NCBI RefSeq assembly: GCF_014174495.1
Contig: NZ_JACJHR010000004.1
Coordinates: forward strand, 62,001-126,000
Source: Amycolatopsis echigonensis
GTDB lineage: Bacteria > Actinomycetota > Actinomycetes > Mycobacteriales > Pseudonocardiaceae
Length of the DNA: 64,000 nt
Reading direction: 5' to 3'
The notes beneath the pieces are model-generated. The model saw only the letters and a list, made by a program, of their open reading frames with translations. It did not search any database and was not told where the DNA came from. Positions 25,691 through 34,458 of this stretch are shown in pieces. The stretch's first letter is position 1. Every line of letters starts with the position of its first letter. The translations under genes and the position numbers were made by a program.

Positions 25691-26581
25691 ATGCTTCGTC
25701 TACTGACATTCAACGTGTTGCAGCTCCCTTTCATTTCGGCTTCGCCTCGTGGCTGGCGCCGGGCGGGCTGGGCCGTCGACGCCGTGCGTGCCGTCGATCC
25801 GGACGTCATCGTGCTGAACGAGGCGTTCGCGCTGTCGGCCGCCGGGCGGCTGGTCTCGCGGCTGAAGCGGCGCGGTTATCACGCGTCGCCCCAGATCGGC
25901 GCGCTGCGGGGCCGGCGCGGCTGGGACGGGGAAGTGCCCCGGGTCTCGCCGGTGCGAACACTGGTGGGCGGCGGAGTCCGGGTGCTGAGCCGGTATCCGT
26001 TCCGGTGGTGCGGCCAGCATCTTTACAGCGCGGTCCAGCGGAAAACTCAGGACGCGTTGTCCGCGAAGGGAGTTGCGCTGGTGGAGCTGGACACCCCGGA
26101 CGGCCGGGTATGGCTGGCCGCGACCCATTTGCAGGCCGACGAGCCGCCGACGCCGGTGTCCGCGACCCGTGCGGTGCGGTTGGAACAGCTGAAAGAGCTG
26201 CGCGAGTTCGTCGCGAGGACGGCACCGCCGGAGGCGCCCGTTCTGCTGGTCGGGGATCTGAACGTCGAGTACTACGCGGCGGACGCGCGCGGTGTTCCCG
26301 GTGATCGCGGCCAAGACCTGGACGACGCGGCCGATGCGGTCGGCGGCCGCCTGGAACCGGACGGCGACATGCACGAGCACACGTTCGACAGCGCAAACAA
26401 CCGCTTCGTGGCGCGTTCCCAGCCGGGGTACCGCAATGTGCTGGATTACGTGGGGTCGATCAACGAGAACGGCCTGCGGCCGGTCCCGCGCATCACCACC
26501 TGTACGGTCCCGTTACGGCCTCGCCGTCCCGCGAGCGACCACTTTCCGGTGGTGGCGAACGTGACCCTGGGGCCGGCGTGA
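25691..26581 (+). CDS. Sphingomyelinase-C-like endonuclease/exonuclease/phosphatase family phosphodiesterase
   Basis: A 296-residue metal-dependent phosphodiesterase of the DNase-I fold. Signatures are LTFNVLQLPFIS (Asn), VIVLNEAF (metal Glu), GGGVRVLSRYPF, KGVALVEL, ATHLQAD (His), LVGDLNVE (Asp/Asn) and PASDHFPVVA (Asp-His). The order and the KGV and THLQA blocks resemble bacterial neutral sphingomyelinases. No clear signal peptide is present, which is odd for a secreted toxin-like enzyme, so an intracellular phospholipid or nucleotide substrate is possible. An AGGAGG lies 11 bases upstream of ATG 25691. The MFS gene overlaps its stop. Confidence 0.78.
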   Translation: MLRLLTFNVLQLPFISASPRGWRRAGWAVDAVRAVDPDVIVLNEAFALSAAGRLVSRLKRRGYHASPQIGALRGRRGWDGEVPRVSPVRTLVGGGVRVLSRYPFRWCGQHLYSAVQRKTQDALSAKGVALVELDTPDGRVWLAATHLQADEPPTPVSATRAVRLEQLKELREFVARTAPPEAPVLLVGDLNVEYYAADARGVPGDRGQDLDDAADAVGGRLEPDGDMHEHTFDSANNRFVARSQPGYRNVLDYVGSINENGLRPVPRITTCTVPLRPRRPASDHFPVVANVTLGPA

Positions 26582-27837
26582 CCGCGGGCGTGGCAGCGGC
26601 AGGCGGCCGGTCCGCTTTGGACGAACCGGTACGCCCGGTCAGTCGCGTGTGGACGGTCTGCTGGTCGTTCGCGAATCTGGGACTGTTCCTGGCCAACTAC
26701 GGCACTCAGCAGGTCTTGCTGCCGCGGCAGACCAACGCGATCGCGGGCGAGGGAAACGCCGCGGTGGTCGCGCAGAGCTGGGCCAACGCCTGCGCCGCGG
26801 TGGTGACCGTGGTCGCTTCGATTCTGGTCGGGGCATTGTCCGACCGCACCCTGCACCGCACCGGGCGCAGGCAGGTGTGGATCCTTTACGGCGCCGTGCT
26901 GTCCGCCGTCGCGTTCGTTTTCCAGGGCTTGCAACACGGCATCGTGGGCGTTGTCGTCGGGTGGGCCCTCTTCACGGCGGGCTCCTCCGCGGTCATGGTC
27001 GCGTTGTCCGCGGCGGTGCCCGACGACGTGCCGGTCAACCAGCGGGGCCGGGTTTCCGGCTACTTCGCGGTGGGAACCGCGGTCGGGCCGCTGCTCGGGG
27101 TCGCCGTGGTGACCTTCCTGTTCACCGGAATCCTCGATGCCTACGTTGGATTGGCCCTGCTGCTGTTGCTGTGCGTGCTCCCGTTCGGGCTCCGCGTCCG
27201 CGGGACACCGTTGCGGAGAGCGGAACGTCCTCCGCTGGCGCTCCGTGCGATCGCCGTCGGCATCTTCGCGCCGCTGCGCAGCCCGGACTTCGCTTGGGCG
27301 TGCGGGCAACGGTCGCTGATCAATCTGTCGAACGCGCTCGCGCAGATTTTCCTTTACCAGTACCTGAAAGACGCGGTGCACGTCGACCCCGACTTCGGCA
27401 CTTTGATCCTGATGGTGTGTTACACGGCCAGCATTGTCGTTGTCGCGATCCCAGTGGGGCGCTCTTCGGACCGCAGCGGAAAGCGCAAACGGGTGGTCGT
27501 GTGGTCTTCGGCCATCCAGGGCGCGGCCGCGCTGGTCCTCGCCTTCGTGCCGACCATGTCTGCTGCCATCCTGGGCGCGTCGCTTCTCGGAATCGGCTAC
27601 GGCGCTTATCTGTCTGTCGACCAGGCCCTGGTGACGCAGGTGCTGCCCCGGTCGGAAGATCGCGGCAAGGATCTCGGTGTGCTGCAGCTCGCGAGCGCGC
27701 TGCCGTCGATCGCCGCCGCCGCTATCGGCGGGGTCCTCATCACTTCACCGGGCGGTTTCCCTTCGTTGTTCCTAGCCTCCGCGGTCACTGGATTGGCCGC
27801 CGCGGCTTGTGTGCTGCCGATTCGAAGCGTGTCCTGA
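26578..27837 (+). CDS. MFS transporter
   Basis: A 419-residue protein with 12 predicted membrane helices. The cytoplasmic loop signature GALSDRTLHRTGRRQVWI lies between helices 2 and 3, and the equivalent GRSSDRSGKRKRVVVW in the second half, both typical of the major facilitator fold. The GTG start overlaps the phosphodiesterase TGA (GTGA), so they form a two-gene unit. Layout resembles sugar-cation or drug exporters without diagnostic residues. A strong terminator follows 169 bases later. Confidence 0.88.
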   Translation: MTAGVAAAGGRSALDEPVRPVSRVWTVCWSFANLGLFLANYGTQQVLLPRQTNAIAGEGNAAVVAQSWANACAAVVTVVASILVGALSDRTLHRTGRRQVWILYGAVLSAVAFVFQGLQHGIVGVVVGWALFTAGSSAVMVALSAAVPDDVPVNQRGRVSGYFAVGTAVGPLLGVAVVTFLFTGILDAYVGLALLLLLCVLPFGLRVRGTPLRRAERPPLALRAIAVGIFAPLRSPDFAWACGQRSLINLSNALAQIFLYQYLKDAVHVDPDFGTLILMVCYTASIVVVAIPVGRSSDRSGKRKRVVVWSSAIQGAAALVLAFVPTMSAAILGASLLGIGYGAYLSVDQALVTQVLPRSEDRGKDLGVLQLASALPSIAAAAIGGVLITSPGGFPSLFLASAVTGLAAAACVLPIRSVS

Positions 27838-28005
27838 ATTCCCTCGCAGCGGCGGTGCCAGGCATGAAATATTCACGAGTCTTCGCGAGGAAGTGACAGG
27901 TCGCGTCGATTCGGGCAGCCTGTGCTTACGCCCGCCGGCTGAAAGCGCTTTTCTCCGCTCGGGGAGCTGAGCATTCGGTTCCGGCAGATTGATGGGCGGC
28001 GGAAG

Positions 28006-28047
28006 CCCGGCCGATGCGTGTGGCCCCCCAGTCACGCATCGGCCGGG
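28006..28047 (+). terminator. Strong hairpin terminator after the MFS gene
   Basis: A perfect 15-bp stem: CCCGGCCGATGCGTG (28006-28020) with CACGCATCGGCCGGG (28033-28047), 12-base loop, followed by TGCCTTTC. It isolates the transporter unit from the aldehyde dehydrogenase. The remainder of 27838-28259 holds no gene; TGAAATATTCACG at 27865-27877 fits the shared palindrome family. Confidence 0.85.
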
Positions 28048-28259
28048 TGCCTTTCGCCGGTCTTTCCCCGCAGGGGGTTCGATCGCGATTCAGCCGAGAA
28101 TTCTTCCTGCGACGACGATGAAATTTTGCCTCACTTTTCTCGTCGCGGAAGCTGAACCGCTGGTGGGGGCGGGGTACTGCGTTCGGGGAGCCAGGGAAAC
28201 TGTTGGCAGTGTGCTAGCAAGATCGTAATCTGGGTGTTCACTGAAACGGGGAGGTGCCG

Positions 28260-29756
28260 ATGACCTCGGTCCAGCCGAATCCGGCGCAGGCCGGCGAGAC
28301 GTTCGATTCGCTCAGCCCGGCGACTGGCGAGGTCGTCGGCACTTATCGGGTGCAGACGGACGGCCAAGTTGGCGCGGCTGTCGAGCGGGCAAGGGCGGCC
28401 GCGCGCTGGTGGGACGGCCTCGGTTTCGCCGGTCGTGCGGAGCGGCTGCAGCGCTGGAAGGGCGTGCTCACCCGGCGGCTTCCGCAGCTGTGCCAGGTCG
28501 TGCGGGACGAAACCGGCAAGCCGGTCGCGGATGCCCAGCTCGAGAGTGTGCTGGCGATCGAGCACATCGCGTGGGCGGCGAAGAACGCCCGCAAGGTGCT
28601 CGGCAAGCACCGCCGTTCGTCCGGCCTCCTGATGGCCAACCAGGCCGCGACCGTCGAGTACCTCCCGCTCGGCGTCGTCGGCGTGATCGGGCCTTGGAAC
28701 TACCCGGTGTTCACTCCGCTCGGTTCCATCGCGTACGCGCTGGCCGCGGGCAACGCCGTCGTGTTCAAGCCGAGCGAGTACACCCCCGGCGTCGGGAAGT
28801 GGCTGGTCGACGCGTTCGCCGAGATCGTGCCCGAGCAGCCGGTGCTGCAGCTGATCACTGGCTTCGGCGAGACCGGGGCCGCGCTGGTCGGCTCCGGTGT
28901 GGACAAGATCGCGTTCACCGGCTCCGCGGCCACCGGCAAGAAGATCATGGCCGCCGCCGCGAACACCCTGACCCCGGTCGTGATCGAGGCGGGCGGCAAG
29001 GACGCGCTGCTGGTCGACACGGACGCGGACCTCGAAGCGGCGGCTGATGCCACCGTCTGGGGCGCGTTCTCCAACTCCGGCCAGACCTGCATCGGCGTCG
29101 AGCGGGTCTACGTGCACGAACGCGTGGCCGACGAGTTCGTCGCGCGGGTGGTGGAGAAGGCGAAGAACGTGCGCGCGGGTTCCGACGAGGACGCGCAGTA
29201 CGGCCCGATCACCATGCCCTCGCAGCTTTCGGTGATCCGCAGCCACATCGAGGACGCGCTGAAGCGCGGCGGAAAGGCGCTGGTCGGCGGCGTGGAGAGC
29301 GTCGGCGACCGTTATGTGCAGCCGACCGTGCTGGTCGACGTCCCGGAGGACTCCGAGGCGGTGCGCGAGGAGACGTTCGGCCCGACGGTCACCATCGCCA
29401 AGGTCCGCGACATGGACGAAGCGATCGAGAAGGCGAACGCGACCAAGTACGGCCTCGGTTCCACGGTGTTCTCGCGGGCGCGCGGCGCCGAGCTGGCGTC
29501 GCGGCTGCGCGCGGGCATGACCTCGGTGAACGCGCCGCTTTCGTTCGCCGGCATCGCTTCGCTGCCCTTCGGCGGCGTCGGCGACTCCGGGTTCGGCCGG
29601 ATCCACGGCCCGGAGGGGCTGCGCGAGTTCGCCCGCCCGAAGGCAGTGGCCCGGCAGCGGTTCACCGCGCCGCTCACGCTCACTTCCTTCTCCCGCAAGG
29701 AATCCACGGACGCACTGGTCGCCAAGCTGGTGACCGTCCTGCACGGCAAGCGCTGA
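28260..29756 (+). CDS. NAD(P)-dependent aldehyde dehydrogenase
   Basis: A 498-residue ALDH oxidising an aldehyde to the acid in the cytoplasm. Motifs include VGVIGPWNYPVFTP, FTGSAATGKKIM for cofactor binding, catalytic Glu in VVIEAGGKDALLV, catalytic Cys in SNSGQTCIGVERVYV and SLPFGGVGDSGFGR. The region around the catalytic Cys and the C-terminal RIHGPEGLREF resemble the succinic-semialdehyde/benzaldehyde-type group. ATG at 28260 is favoured over GTG 28254 because GGGGAGG lies 5 bases upstream. Monocistronic after a terminator; the substrate cannot be inferred. Confidence 0.9.
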   Translation: MTSVQPNPAQAGETFDSLSPATGEVVGTYRVQTDGQVGAAVERARAAARWWDGLGFAGRAERLQRWKGVLTRRLPQLCQVVRDETGKPVADAQLESVLAIEHIAWAAKNARKVLGKHRRSSGLLMANQAATVEYLPLGVVGVIGPWNYPVFTPLGSIAYALAAGNAVVFKPSEYTPGVGKWLVDAFAEIVPEQPVLQLITGFGETGAALVGSGVDKIAFTGSAATGKKIMAAAANTLTPVVIEAGGKDALLVDTDADLEAAADATVWGAFSNSGQTCIGVERVYVHERVADEFVARVVEKAKNVRAGSDEDAQYGPITMPSQLSVIRSHIEDALKRGGKALVGGVESVGDRYVQPTVLVDVPEDSEAVREETFGPTVTIAKVRDMDEAIEKANATKYGLGSTVFSRARGAELASRLRAGMTSVNAPLSFAGIASLPFGGVGDSGFGRIHGPEGLREFARPKAVARQRFTAPLTLTSFSRKESTDALVAKLVTVLHGKR

Positions 29757-29809
29757 GAACTACACGAGACCGACGCGGGCCGGAAGCCGAACGGTGAGGA
29801 GAAATCAGG

Positions 29810-30238
29810 GTGCGACTTCGAGAAGATACGAAGAATTTTGGTCCGGCGCTGCTGAAAACGGTGCCCGGCACGGAATCGCCGGGTGGCTTCGTCGCCGCTT
29901 ATCTGGTTGCCGGCGAGGCCGCGGCGGTCGCGGCGAACGCGCTCCATTCGGCGGGGTTGTCCGTCGAACCGCATCACGCCGGGCCCAGCCAGATCCCGCG
30001 CTACTCGATTACCGGCTCCCGCCGGCAGGAAAAGGCGGGTGCGCAAGGCCTCTCCGTGCGAGAGCGGCAGATCGTGGCGTTGATCGCCGTCGGCGGGGAC
30101 AATCAGTCGATCGCCCGGGAACTGGGCTTGTCCGTCGACACGATCAAGGCCCACGTGCGCAAGGTCTTGGCCAAAATGGGTGCGCGGAATCGTTCGCACG
30201 CCGTGCACATCGCCCACGAATGGGACATCCTGCGGTGA
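29810..30238 (+). CDS. Small LuxR-family DNA-binding protein
   Basis: A 142-residue protein. About 65 N-terminal residues (TPGGFVAAYLVAGEAAAVA-like, no phospho-Asp) precede a LuxR HTH (LSVRERQIVALIAVGGDNQS, SVDTIKAHVRKVLAKMGARN). GTG start has GAGGAG upstream. It shares the GARNRSHAV ending with the regulators near the van operon. It lies 53 bases after the aldehyde dehydrogenase and could be co-transcribed. Third member of a small-regulator set in this window. Confidence 0.82.
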   Translation: MRLREDTKNFGPALLKTVPGTESPGGFVAAYLVAGEAAAVAANALHSAGLSVEPHHAGPSQIPRYSITGSRRQEKAGAQGLSVRERQIVALIAVGGDNQSIARELGLSVDTIKAHVRKVLAKMGARNRSHAVHIAHEWDILR

Positions 30239-30349
30239 TTCGCGGGCTCCCGGCCGGGCCACCCGGGTTGAGTGAGTGGTCTCCCAACAGCCGATCGGAA
30301 TGATCATGGTGTTTTCTTGGGTTGCCGGACAGGTTCACGGTTCCTGATC

Positions 30350-30784
30350 ATGCCGGAACCAGTCGGCGAATACCCCGATTATGATTGGCTTTCGGTCCTG
30401 ATCGACGTGGCGAAGGCGGAGGCTCGGGACCTGGGGGTGGCGTTCAGCTTCGCTGTCGTCGACTCGCGAGCCGATCTTCTCTACTTCGAGCGGCAACCGG
30501 AGGCGCCCCTGTACACCTGCCCTCTTTCGCAGGACAAGGCGTACACCGCGGGGAGGACCGGACGCTCAACCGCGGACTGGTCCGGCATGTTCCAAGACGA
30601 TCTCATCGTTTCCCGCGACCTGATGGCCCTCGAGCGATTCGTGCCGTTGCCCGGGGGAGAACCGATTTCCCTGCAAGGGCGATGCCTGGGGGCACTTGGC
30701 GTTTCCGGCGGAACCTGGCGGCAAGATGTCGCGGTCGCACGATCGGCGGTCGCCTCCCTGCGGAATTTTGACCAACAGGTGTAG
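30350..30784 (+). CDS. GlcG/HbpS (haem-degrading-like) family protein
   Basis: A 144-residue protein with the family pattern: an N-terminal helix LIDVAKAEARDLGVAFSFAVVD, a central LSQDKAYTAGRTG, and a C-terminal PLPGGEPISLQGRCLGALGVSGG, corresponding to the GGxPI...GxxxGAxGVSG block. The family includes HbpS, GlcG and corrinoid-adaptor proteins that bind haem or small ligands as oligomers. ATG at 30350 has only a weak upstream site. No signal peptide. Function in this context unknown. Confidence 0.75.
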   Translation: MPEPVGEYPDYDWLSVLIDVAKAEARDLGVAFSFAVVDSRADLLYFERQPEAPLYTCPLSQDKAYTAGRTGRSTADWSGMFQDDLIVSRDLMALERFVPLPGGEPISLQGRCLGALGVSGGTWRQDVAVARSAVASLRNFDQQV

Positions 30785-31031
30785 TTGCCGGGGCCCGGCA
30801 TGCACTCAGGAAGCCCTGTCGCGCGGTGGGTTTCGAGGTGGTCTCGCAGTGCGTGGGCGGCGCACACCACCTGCGCGCTCCTGCCCGTCGAGCACTGGGA
30901 CCGTCTCTGGCCGCGAACCAGCAGGCCGCTTTCGTCGGACAGTTGTGCACGCCGAAAGACCTCCTCGCCCGCGACATTCGCCTGCGCAGGCTGGCGATCG
31001 GCGCTCTCGTCCTCTTCGCGATGGCTGGTGC

Positions 31032-31382
31032 TTACGCCTGCAATATCAGCCATCGCGATTTCTTCGTGCACCCCGAGTCGGCCATCCACTTCGCCAGCGC
31101 GACGTGCGGTGCTTCCCGGCTCGGCTCGTCCGTCCATTCGTCGAGCAGGACATCGGTCCGGGACAACGCCGAGACGGCGTGCCGGGAAACGAAATTCGCG
31201 GCGGACCTGGTGAGTGCGACCTTCATCGAGACCGACGGCAGCATGGCGTCGATCCAGTTGATCCAGTACGGCAGGAATGCCGCGCTCAGCGCTCCTGAAC
31301 CGACCAGCAGCATGCGCTCGAACGTCACCTCGCCGGTGACGACGTCGACCGCTTCGAGGTCGGATGAATAGAGTTCGGGCAT
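31032..31382 (-). pseudogene. Truncated LanD/CypD-like flavoprotein (cysteine decarboxylase family)
   Basis: 116 residues match the first half of the HFCD flavoprotein fold: EVTFERMLLVGSGALSAAFL (FMN loop), SVSMKVALTRSAANFVSRHA (family V-x-L-T-x-S-A-x-x-F-V) and APHVALAKW. After KWMADSG, where the family continues with the P-A-T-A-N flavin loop, the frame diverges and stops. Full members are ~180-220 residues, so the active site is incomplete. Such flavoproteins decarboxylate C-terminal Cys in epidermin, linaridin and related peptides. ATG at 31382 has GGAAG upstream. It lies downstream of the small peptide gene on the same strand. It may be a decayed tailoring enzyme. Confidence 0.62.
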
Positions 31383-31417
31383 AGTCGCTTCCGGATCGTT
31401 GGCGCTGCCGGGAAAGG

Positions 31418-31451
31418 GCCTCGGGACCGGCGAGAACGCCGGCCCCGAGGC
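31418..31451 (-). terminator. Hairpin between peptide gene and flavoprotein (attenuator-like)
   Basis: GCCTCGGGACCGGCG (31418-31432) faces CGCCGGCCCCGAGGC (31437-31451): a 15-bp stem with one mismatch and a 4-base loop, 47 bases past the peptide stop. Read-through hairpins in this position are common in peptide-antibiotic operons, where the precursor must outnumber the enzymes. Confidence 0.7.
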
Positions 31452-31497
31452 TTGCCGAGCCGGCTGTCGGCGGTCAGCAGACCTTCCTGATGGTCTT

Positions 31498-31701
31498 TCA
31501 GATCCCGCCGCCCGCGGCGGCGTTCCCCGCCGCGCACTGCTGCGAGGAACGCGCGGCGATGATGCTGGCCCGGATGAGGATCGGAGCCAGGGCGGGGGTG
31601 GTCGCGGCGGGCGCGGTCTTGCCGTCGAACTGGTCCAGCTCCTCAGCGGTGGTGTAAGCGGTGTAACCGCTCAGCAGACCGGTTTCGGTCATCGTGTGCA
31701 T
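31498..31701 (-). CDS. Small peptide resembling a RiPP precursor
   Basis: A 67-residue product. The leader-like N-terminus (MTETGLLSGYTAYTTAEEL, acidic D-Q-F-D-G) leads to a core-like C-terminus rich in Thr, Ala, Pro and Ser (APAATTPALAPILIRASI, ARSSQQCAAG) with one Cys. ATG at 31701 follows GGGAGAACG. A hairpin then a LanD-like flavoprotein fragment lie downstream. Thr/Ala/Pro-rich cores with an adjacent LanD-like protein are seen in linaridins and related AviCys peptides, but here the Cys is 11 residues from the end and no other maturase is in the window. A small secreted or regulatory peptide cannot be excluded. Confidence 0.55.
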   Translation of the reverse strand: MHTMTETGLLSGYTAYTTAEELDQFDGKTAPAATTPALAPILIRASIIAARSSQQCAAGNAAAGGGI

Positions 31702-32003
31702 CGCGTTCTCCCATCACCGTTCGCCCGGAGGCGTTCTCTCGCGAATATGGAGCGGTCAAGCATGAGTTCAACGTTTTTAGGCAATCGCCTCGCTTAAGGG
31801 AAGGCAAGATTTTTGGTGCCGTGAAATGTTGAACGGAAGGACCTCAATTTTTATGAGCGCATCAGCTGCTGCTGCGGACAACTCGAGAATCGGACATTTG
31901 CCGCGGCCGTGTCAACCTTCGCGGATTTTCGGCGCTGAAATATTCCCGCTTCGGGGCGCTGCCGAAGTGCGGCGATGGCACTGCGGGAAACGCGCTGCTT
32001 CGG

Positions 32004-33116
32004 TCAGCGGATTTGCTCCGTGTGAGTGAAAGTCTGATCGATGGCCCGGATTCCGAATTGCGCGATCCAGTGGGAGTTCAGGTAGTCCGAAGTCGTGTCC
32101 CAGTCCTGCGGGCGGGTGACCTCCGCCGTGACCAGCTTGACGAAGCCGTCGCGAACGGCAGAGTCGCGAGTGGTCTGGTAGATCTCCCACAGGGCGTTGG
32201 CCCGGGAGAAGTTGAGCCCTGCCGAATGTGCCGACCGCGGATCGGTAAGCAGCGACACCGACACATCCTTGGGCAGCCGGCGCGAAACCCACTCCGCGGT
32301 GCCCGGCCCTCCTGCCTTTGCCACCGCGGCCAAACGCATGAGACACGGTGCCAGGAAGCCATTCTCGGTGATGTCGCTCTTGGGTTCCAGTTCGCCGGAG
32401 AGTTCGCCCGGTAGCACCTTCGCGCATTTCTGGTCAGCTTGGTCGGTCTTCAGATACTTCGACACGTCTGCGCGCACCGACGAGAGAAGGGCGTTGTCGC
32501 CGGTGTACTGCGCCCATCCGGCCAGAGTCTGCAGTGTCCAAGACAGATTGGAATGCATGTCGTAGAAGAGATTCTGTTCCGCGTTGCCGTCGGCGAGCCA
32601 CGACTTGATCTGCTTGACCGCCTCGTCGGCCAGCGGCCGGGTCGCGCGGGTTCCCGTGGCCTGCTCGCGCGCCCTCTCCGTCTCGAGCAGCCAGGCCATT
32701 CCATATGGGCTGTCCGCGGTGTCCTCGCCGATCGAACCGTCCTGCATGTACTTCAGTTCTCGCGCCACGACGCCGGGATCGCCCGCGGGCTGTATTTGCT
32801 TCTCTGCGGCGTCGAGGTACTTCTTGTCGTGAGTGGCCAGATAGGTCGCGTAGAGGGCGTAGTGCCCGTGCGCGGCCGAATGCCAGTCGTAACAGCCGTG
32901 GAAAATCGGGCTGTCCGCTGCTATATCGTCCTTCTTTCTGGTACAATTCAGTACCGGCTCCGCCAGCTTCTTCAACATGCCGGTCCGGCTGTCCTCGAAC
33001 TGCTGCCAGCTGGGCGTGGCGGGATCGGCATGCGCCACTCCGGGCAGTGTCAGCGCGGCAGCCAGTACCAAGGGAACGAGCGAGCGCCATCGGAGTGGGC
33101 GGGAAGATACGACCAT
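32004..33116 (-). CDS. Secreted DUF2891-like protein
   Basis: A 370-residue exported protein. The signal peptide is SSRPLRWRSLVPLVLAAALT, ending at AHA near residue 30. The mature part has SPIFHGCYDWHSAAHGHYAL, matching the conserved GCFDWHSxVHGHW block of DUF2891, then several alpha-helical blocks with Trp/His (MHSNLSWTLQTLAGW) as in alpha/alpha-toroid folds. DUF2891 has no established activity known to me; the fold suggests a carbohydrate-active or peptide-modifying enzyme. ATG at 33116 was chosen as the start of the signal peptide; an upstream ATG (33203) would bury it. Monocistronic. Confidence 0.75.
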   Translation of the reverse strand: MVVSSRPLRWRSLVPLVLAAALTLPGVAHADPATPSWQQFEDSRTGMLKKLAEPVLNCTRKKDDIAADSPIFHGCYDWHSAAHGHYALYATYLATHDKKYLDAAEKQIQPAGDPGVVARELKYMQDGSIGEDTADSPYGMAWLLETERAREQATGTRATRPLADEAVKQIKSWLADGNAEQNLFYDMHSNLSWTLQTLAGWAQYTGDNALLSSVRADVSKYLKTDQADQKCAKVLPGELSGELEPKSDITENGFLAPCLMRLAAVAKAGGPGTAEWVSRRLPKDVSVSLLTDPRSAHSAGLNFSRANALWEIYQTTRDSAVRDGFVKLVTAEVTRPQDWDTTSDYLNSHWIAQFGIRAIDQTFTHTEQIR

Positions 33117-33605
33117 GTCACATGCCTGCTTTCGGAAGAGCGGGACGGGACTGAATGCGAAGAGCGAACTGGCTCGCTGTGGCGACTGTTGCGCACTGCT
33201 CATTCTAAGGATCGTTCAACAAATCTACAATAATGTTGTACGGGGGAGTAACTCCTTCGCCGATCATGAATAATATCACGTGGCGGACGGGAAAAATGCA
33301 CTGGCTTTATTCGGGTGGTGACATGGCGCTTTACGTCGTGCACACTGCGCATAAAGCTGCGGCAAGAACGCCTCGCCCCGGTCCGGGGCATGGGCATTGA
33401 CGGCGGCGGAAATTCCCGTTTTCACAGCAGCCCGGTCGGCGTATGCAGGCCCCTCCCGTGCGCCGGCCGGGTGTCGACTCCCTCGCGAAATGGGGACGTG
33501 TCGCGACGGGAGCGGGCACCCGCCTTGGGATAGGCGGGTGCCCTTTCGGCGCGCGGACCGTGATGCCGGCGCAAACGCATTCGACGACGAAGTGACGGTG
33601 CCCGC
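33117..33605. other. Intergenic region with terminator, 489 bp
   Basis: No gene is seen. TGAATAATATCACG at 33267-33280 belongs to the shared AT-rich palindrome family. A hairpin terminator lies at 33514-33543 just before the HAD gene. Confidence 0.5.
33514..33543 (+). terminator. Hairpin terminator upstream of the HAD gene
   Basis: GGGCACCCGCC (33514-33524) pairs perfectly with GGCGGGTGCCC (33533-33543), 8-base loop, followed by TTTCGG. No plus-strand gene precedes it closely, so it may mark a lost gene or a non-coding transcript. Confidence 0.75.
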
Positions 33606-34274
33606 ATGACCCTGCCCCGAGCGGTCCTCCTCGACCTCGACGGAACGCTGATCGACACGGAAGAACTTTATCTCGAGGTCGCCGACGAACTGCTGGGCGC
33701 GCACGGCTTGACATTGAGCGAGGAGGCGCGGATCGCAGCCATCGGTTCGTCGATGGAGACGCTCGCCGCGCTCGTCCGGGCGGCTGGCCTCGACGTGCCC
33801 TCGGAGGTCGTCATCGACGACATCGTGGCCGGGGTCGTGACCAGGCTCCGGGAATCGGTGCCGTGGCGAGATGGCGCTCGCGACCTCCTGGCGGCCCTGG
33901 TCGCGGCTGGGATCCGGGTCGGTCTCGTTACGATGTCCTACCGCGTGGTGGTCGATCGGGTGCTGCGGGACGTGGGGTTCGGCTTCTTCGCGGTTGTCGT
34001 GAGCGGAGACGATGTAGCGGAAGGAAAGCCCGCACCGGAAGCGTATGCGCGCGCGGCCGGCCTGCTCGGCGTCGATCCGAGCGACTGCGTCGCCGTCGAG
34101 GACAGCCAGACCGGTGCGGCATCGGCGCGAAGCGCCGGGATGTGGGTCATCGGGGCCCCGTTCTACCGTCCGCTGCCCGCGGACGCGGTCGACGAACTGT
34201 GGGACTCGCTCGTCGGACGGCGGGTCGACGACCTGATGAACAGGCCCGCGCCGGGACGTGGCCTCGCTCCCTGA
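33606..34274 (+). CDS. HAD-superfamily hydrolase (phosphoglycolate phosphatase-like)
   Basis: A 222-residue protein with HAD motif I LLDLDGTLID, motif II VGLVTMSY (Thr), motif III Lys in EGKPAPEAY and motif IV VAVEDSQTGAASA. A helical cap lies between motifs I and II. It is a phosphatase or phosphomutase of the beta-PGM/Gph subgroup, substrate unknown. A purine-rich GACGAAG sits upstream of ATG 33606. It stands alone between terminators. Confidence 0.9.
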   Translation: MTLPRAVLLDLDGTLIDTEELYLEVADELLGAHGLTLSEEARIAAIGSSMETLAALVRAAGLDVPSEVVIDDIVAGVVTRLRESVPWRDGARDLLAALVAAGIRVGLVTMSYRVVVDRVLRDVGFGFFAVVVSGDDVAEGKPAPEAYARAAGLLGVDPSDCVAVEDSQTGAASARSAGMWVIGAPFYRPLPADAVDELWDSLVGRRVDDLMNRPAPGRGLAP

Positions 34275-34458
34275 CATTCGCCAGCGGACGTGATTATTTC
34301 ATTGCTCGCCGATGATTTATTCATTGGCTAAAAGGATGATCTTCTGGAATTTACTTGCCGTTTTCGATGTGAGATCGGCAATATGTGTTCCGGCCAAGCT
34401 GGGAAGGTTCGCGCAGCGGGTCGTCAAATTCCGTCCGAGTGATGTAAGGACTGTACGC

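Noticed and set aside
31826-32029. Plus-strand 67-codon frame upstream of the RiPP-like peptide
   Set aside because: No ribosome site and random composition; it overlaps the 3' end of the DUF2891-like gene on the other strand.
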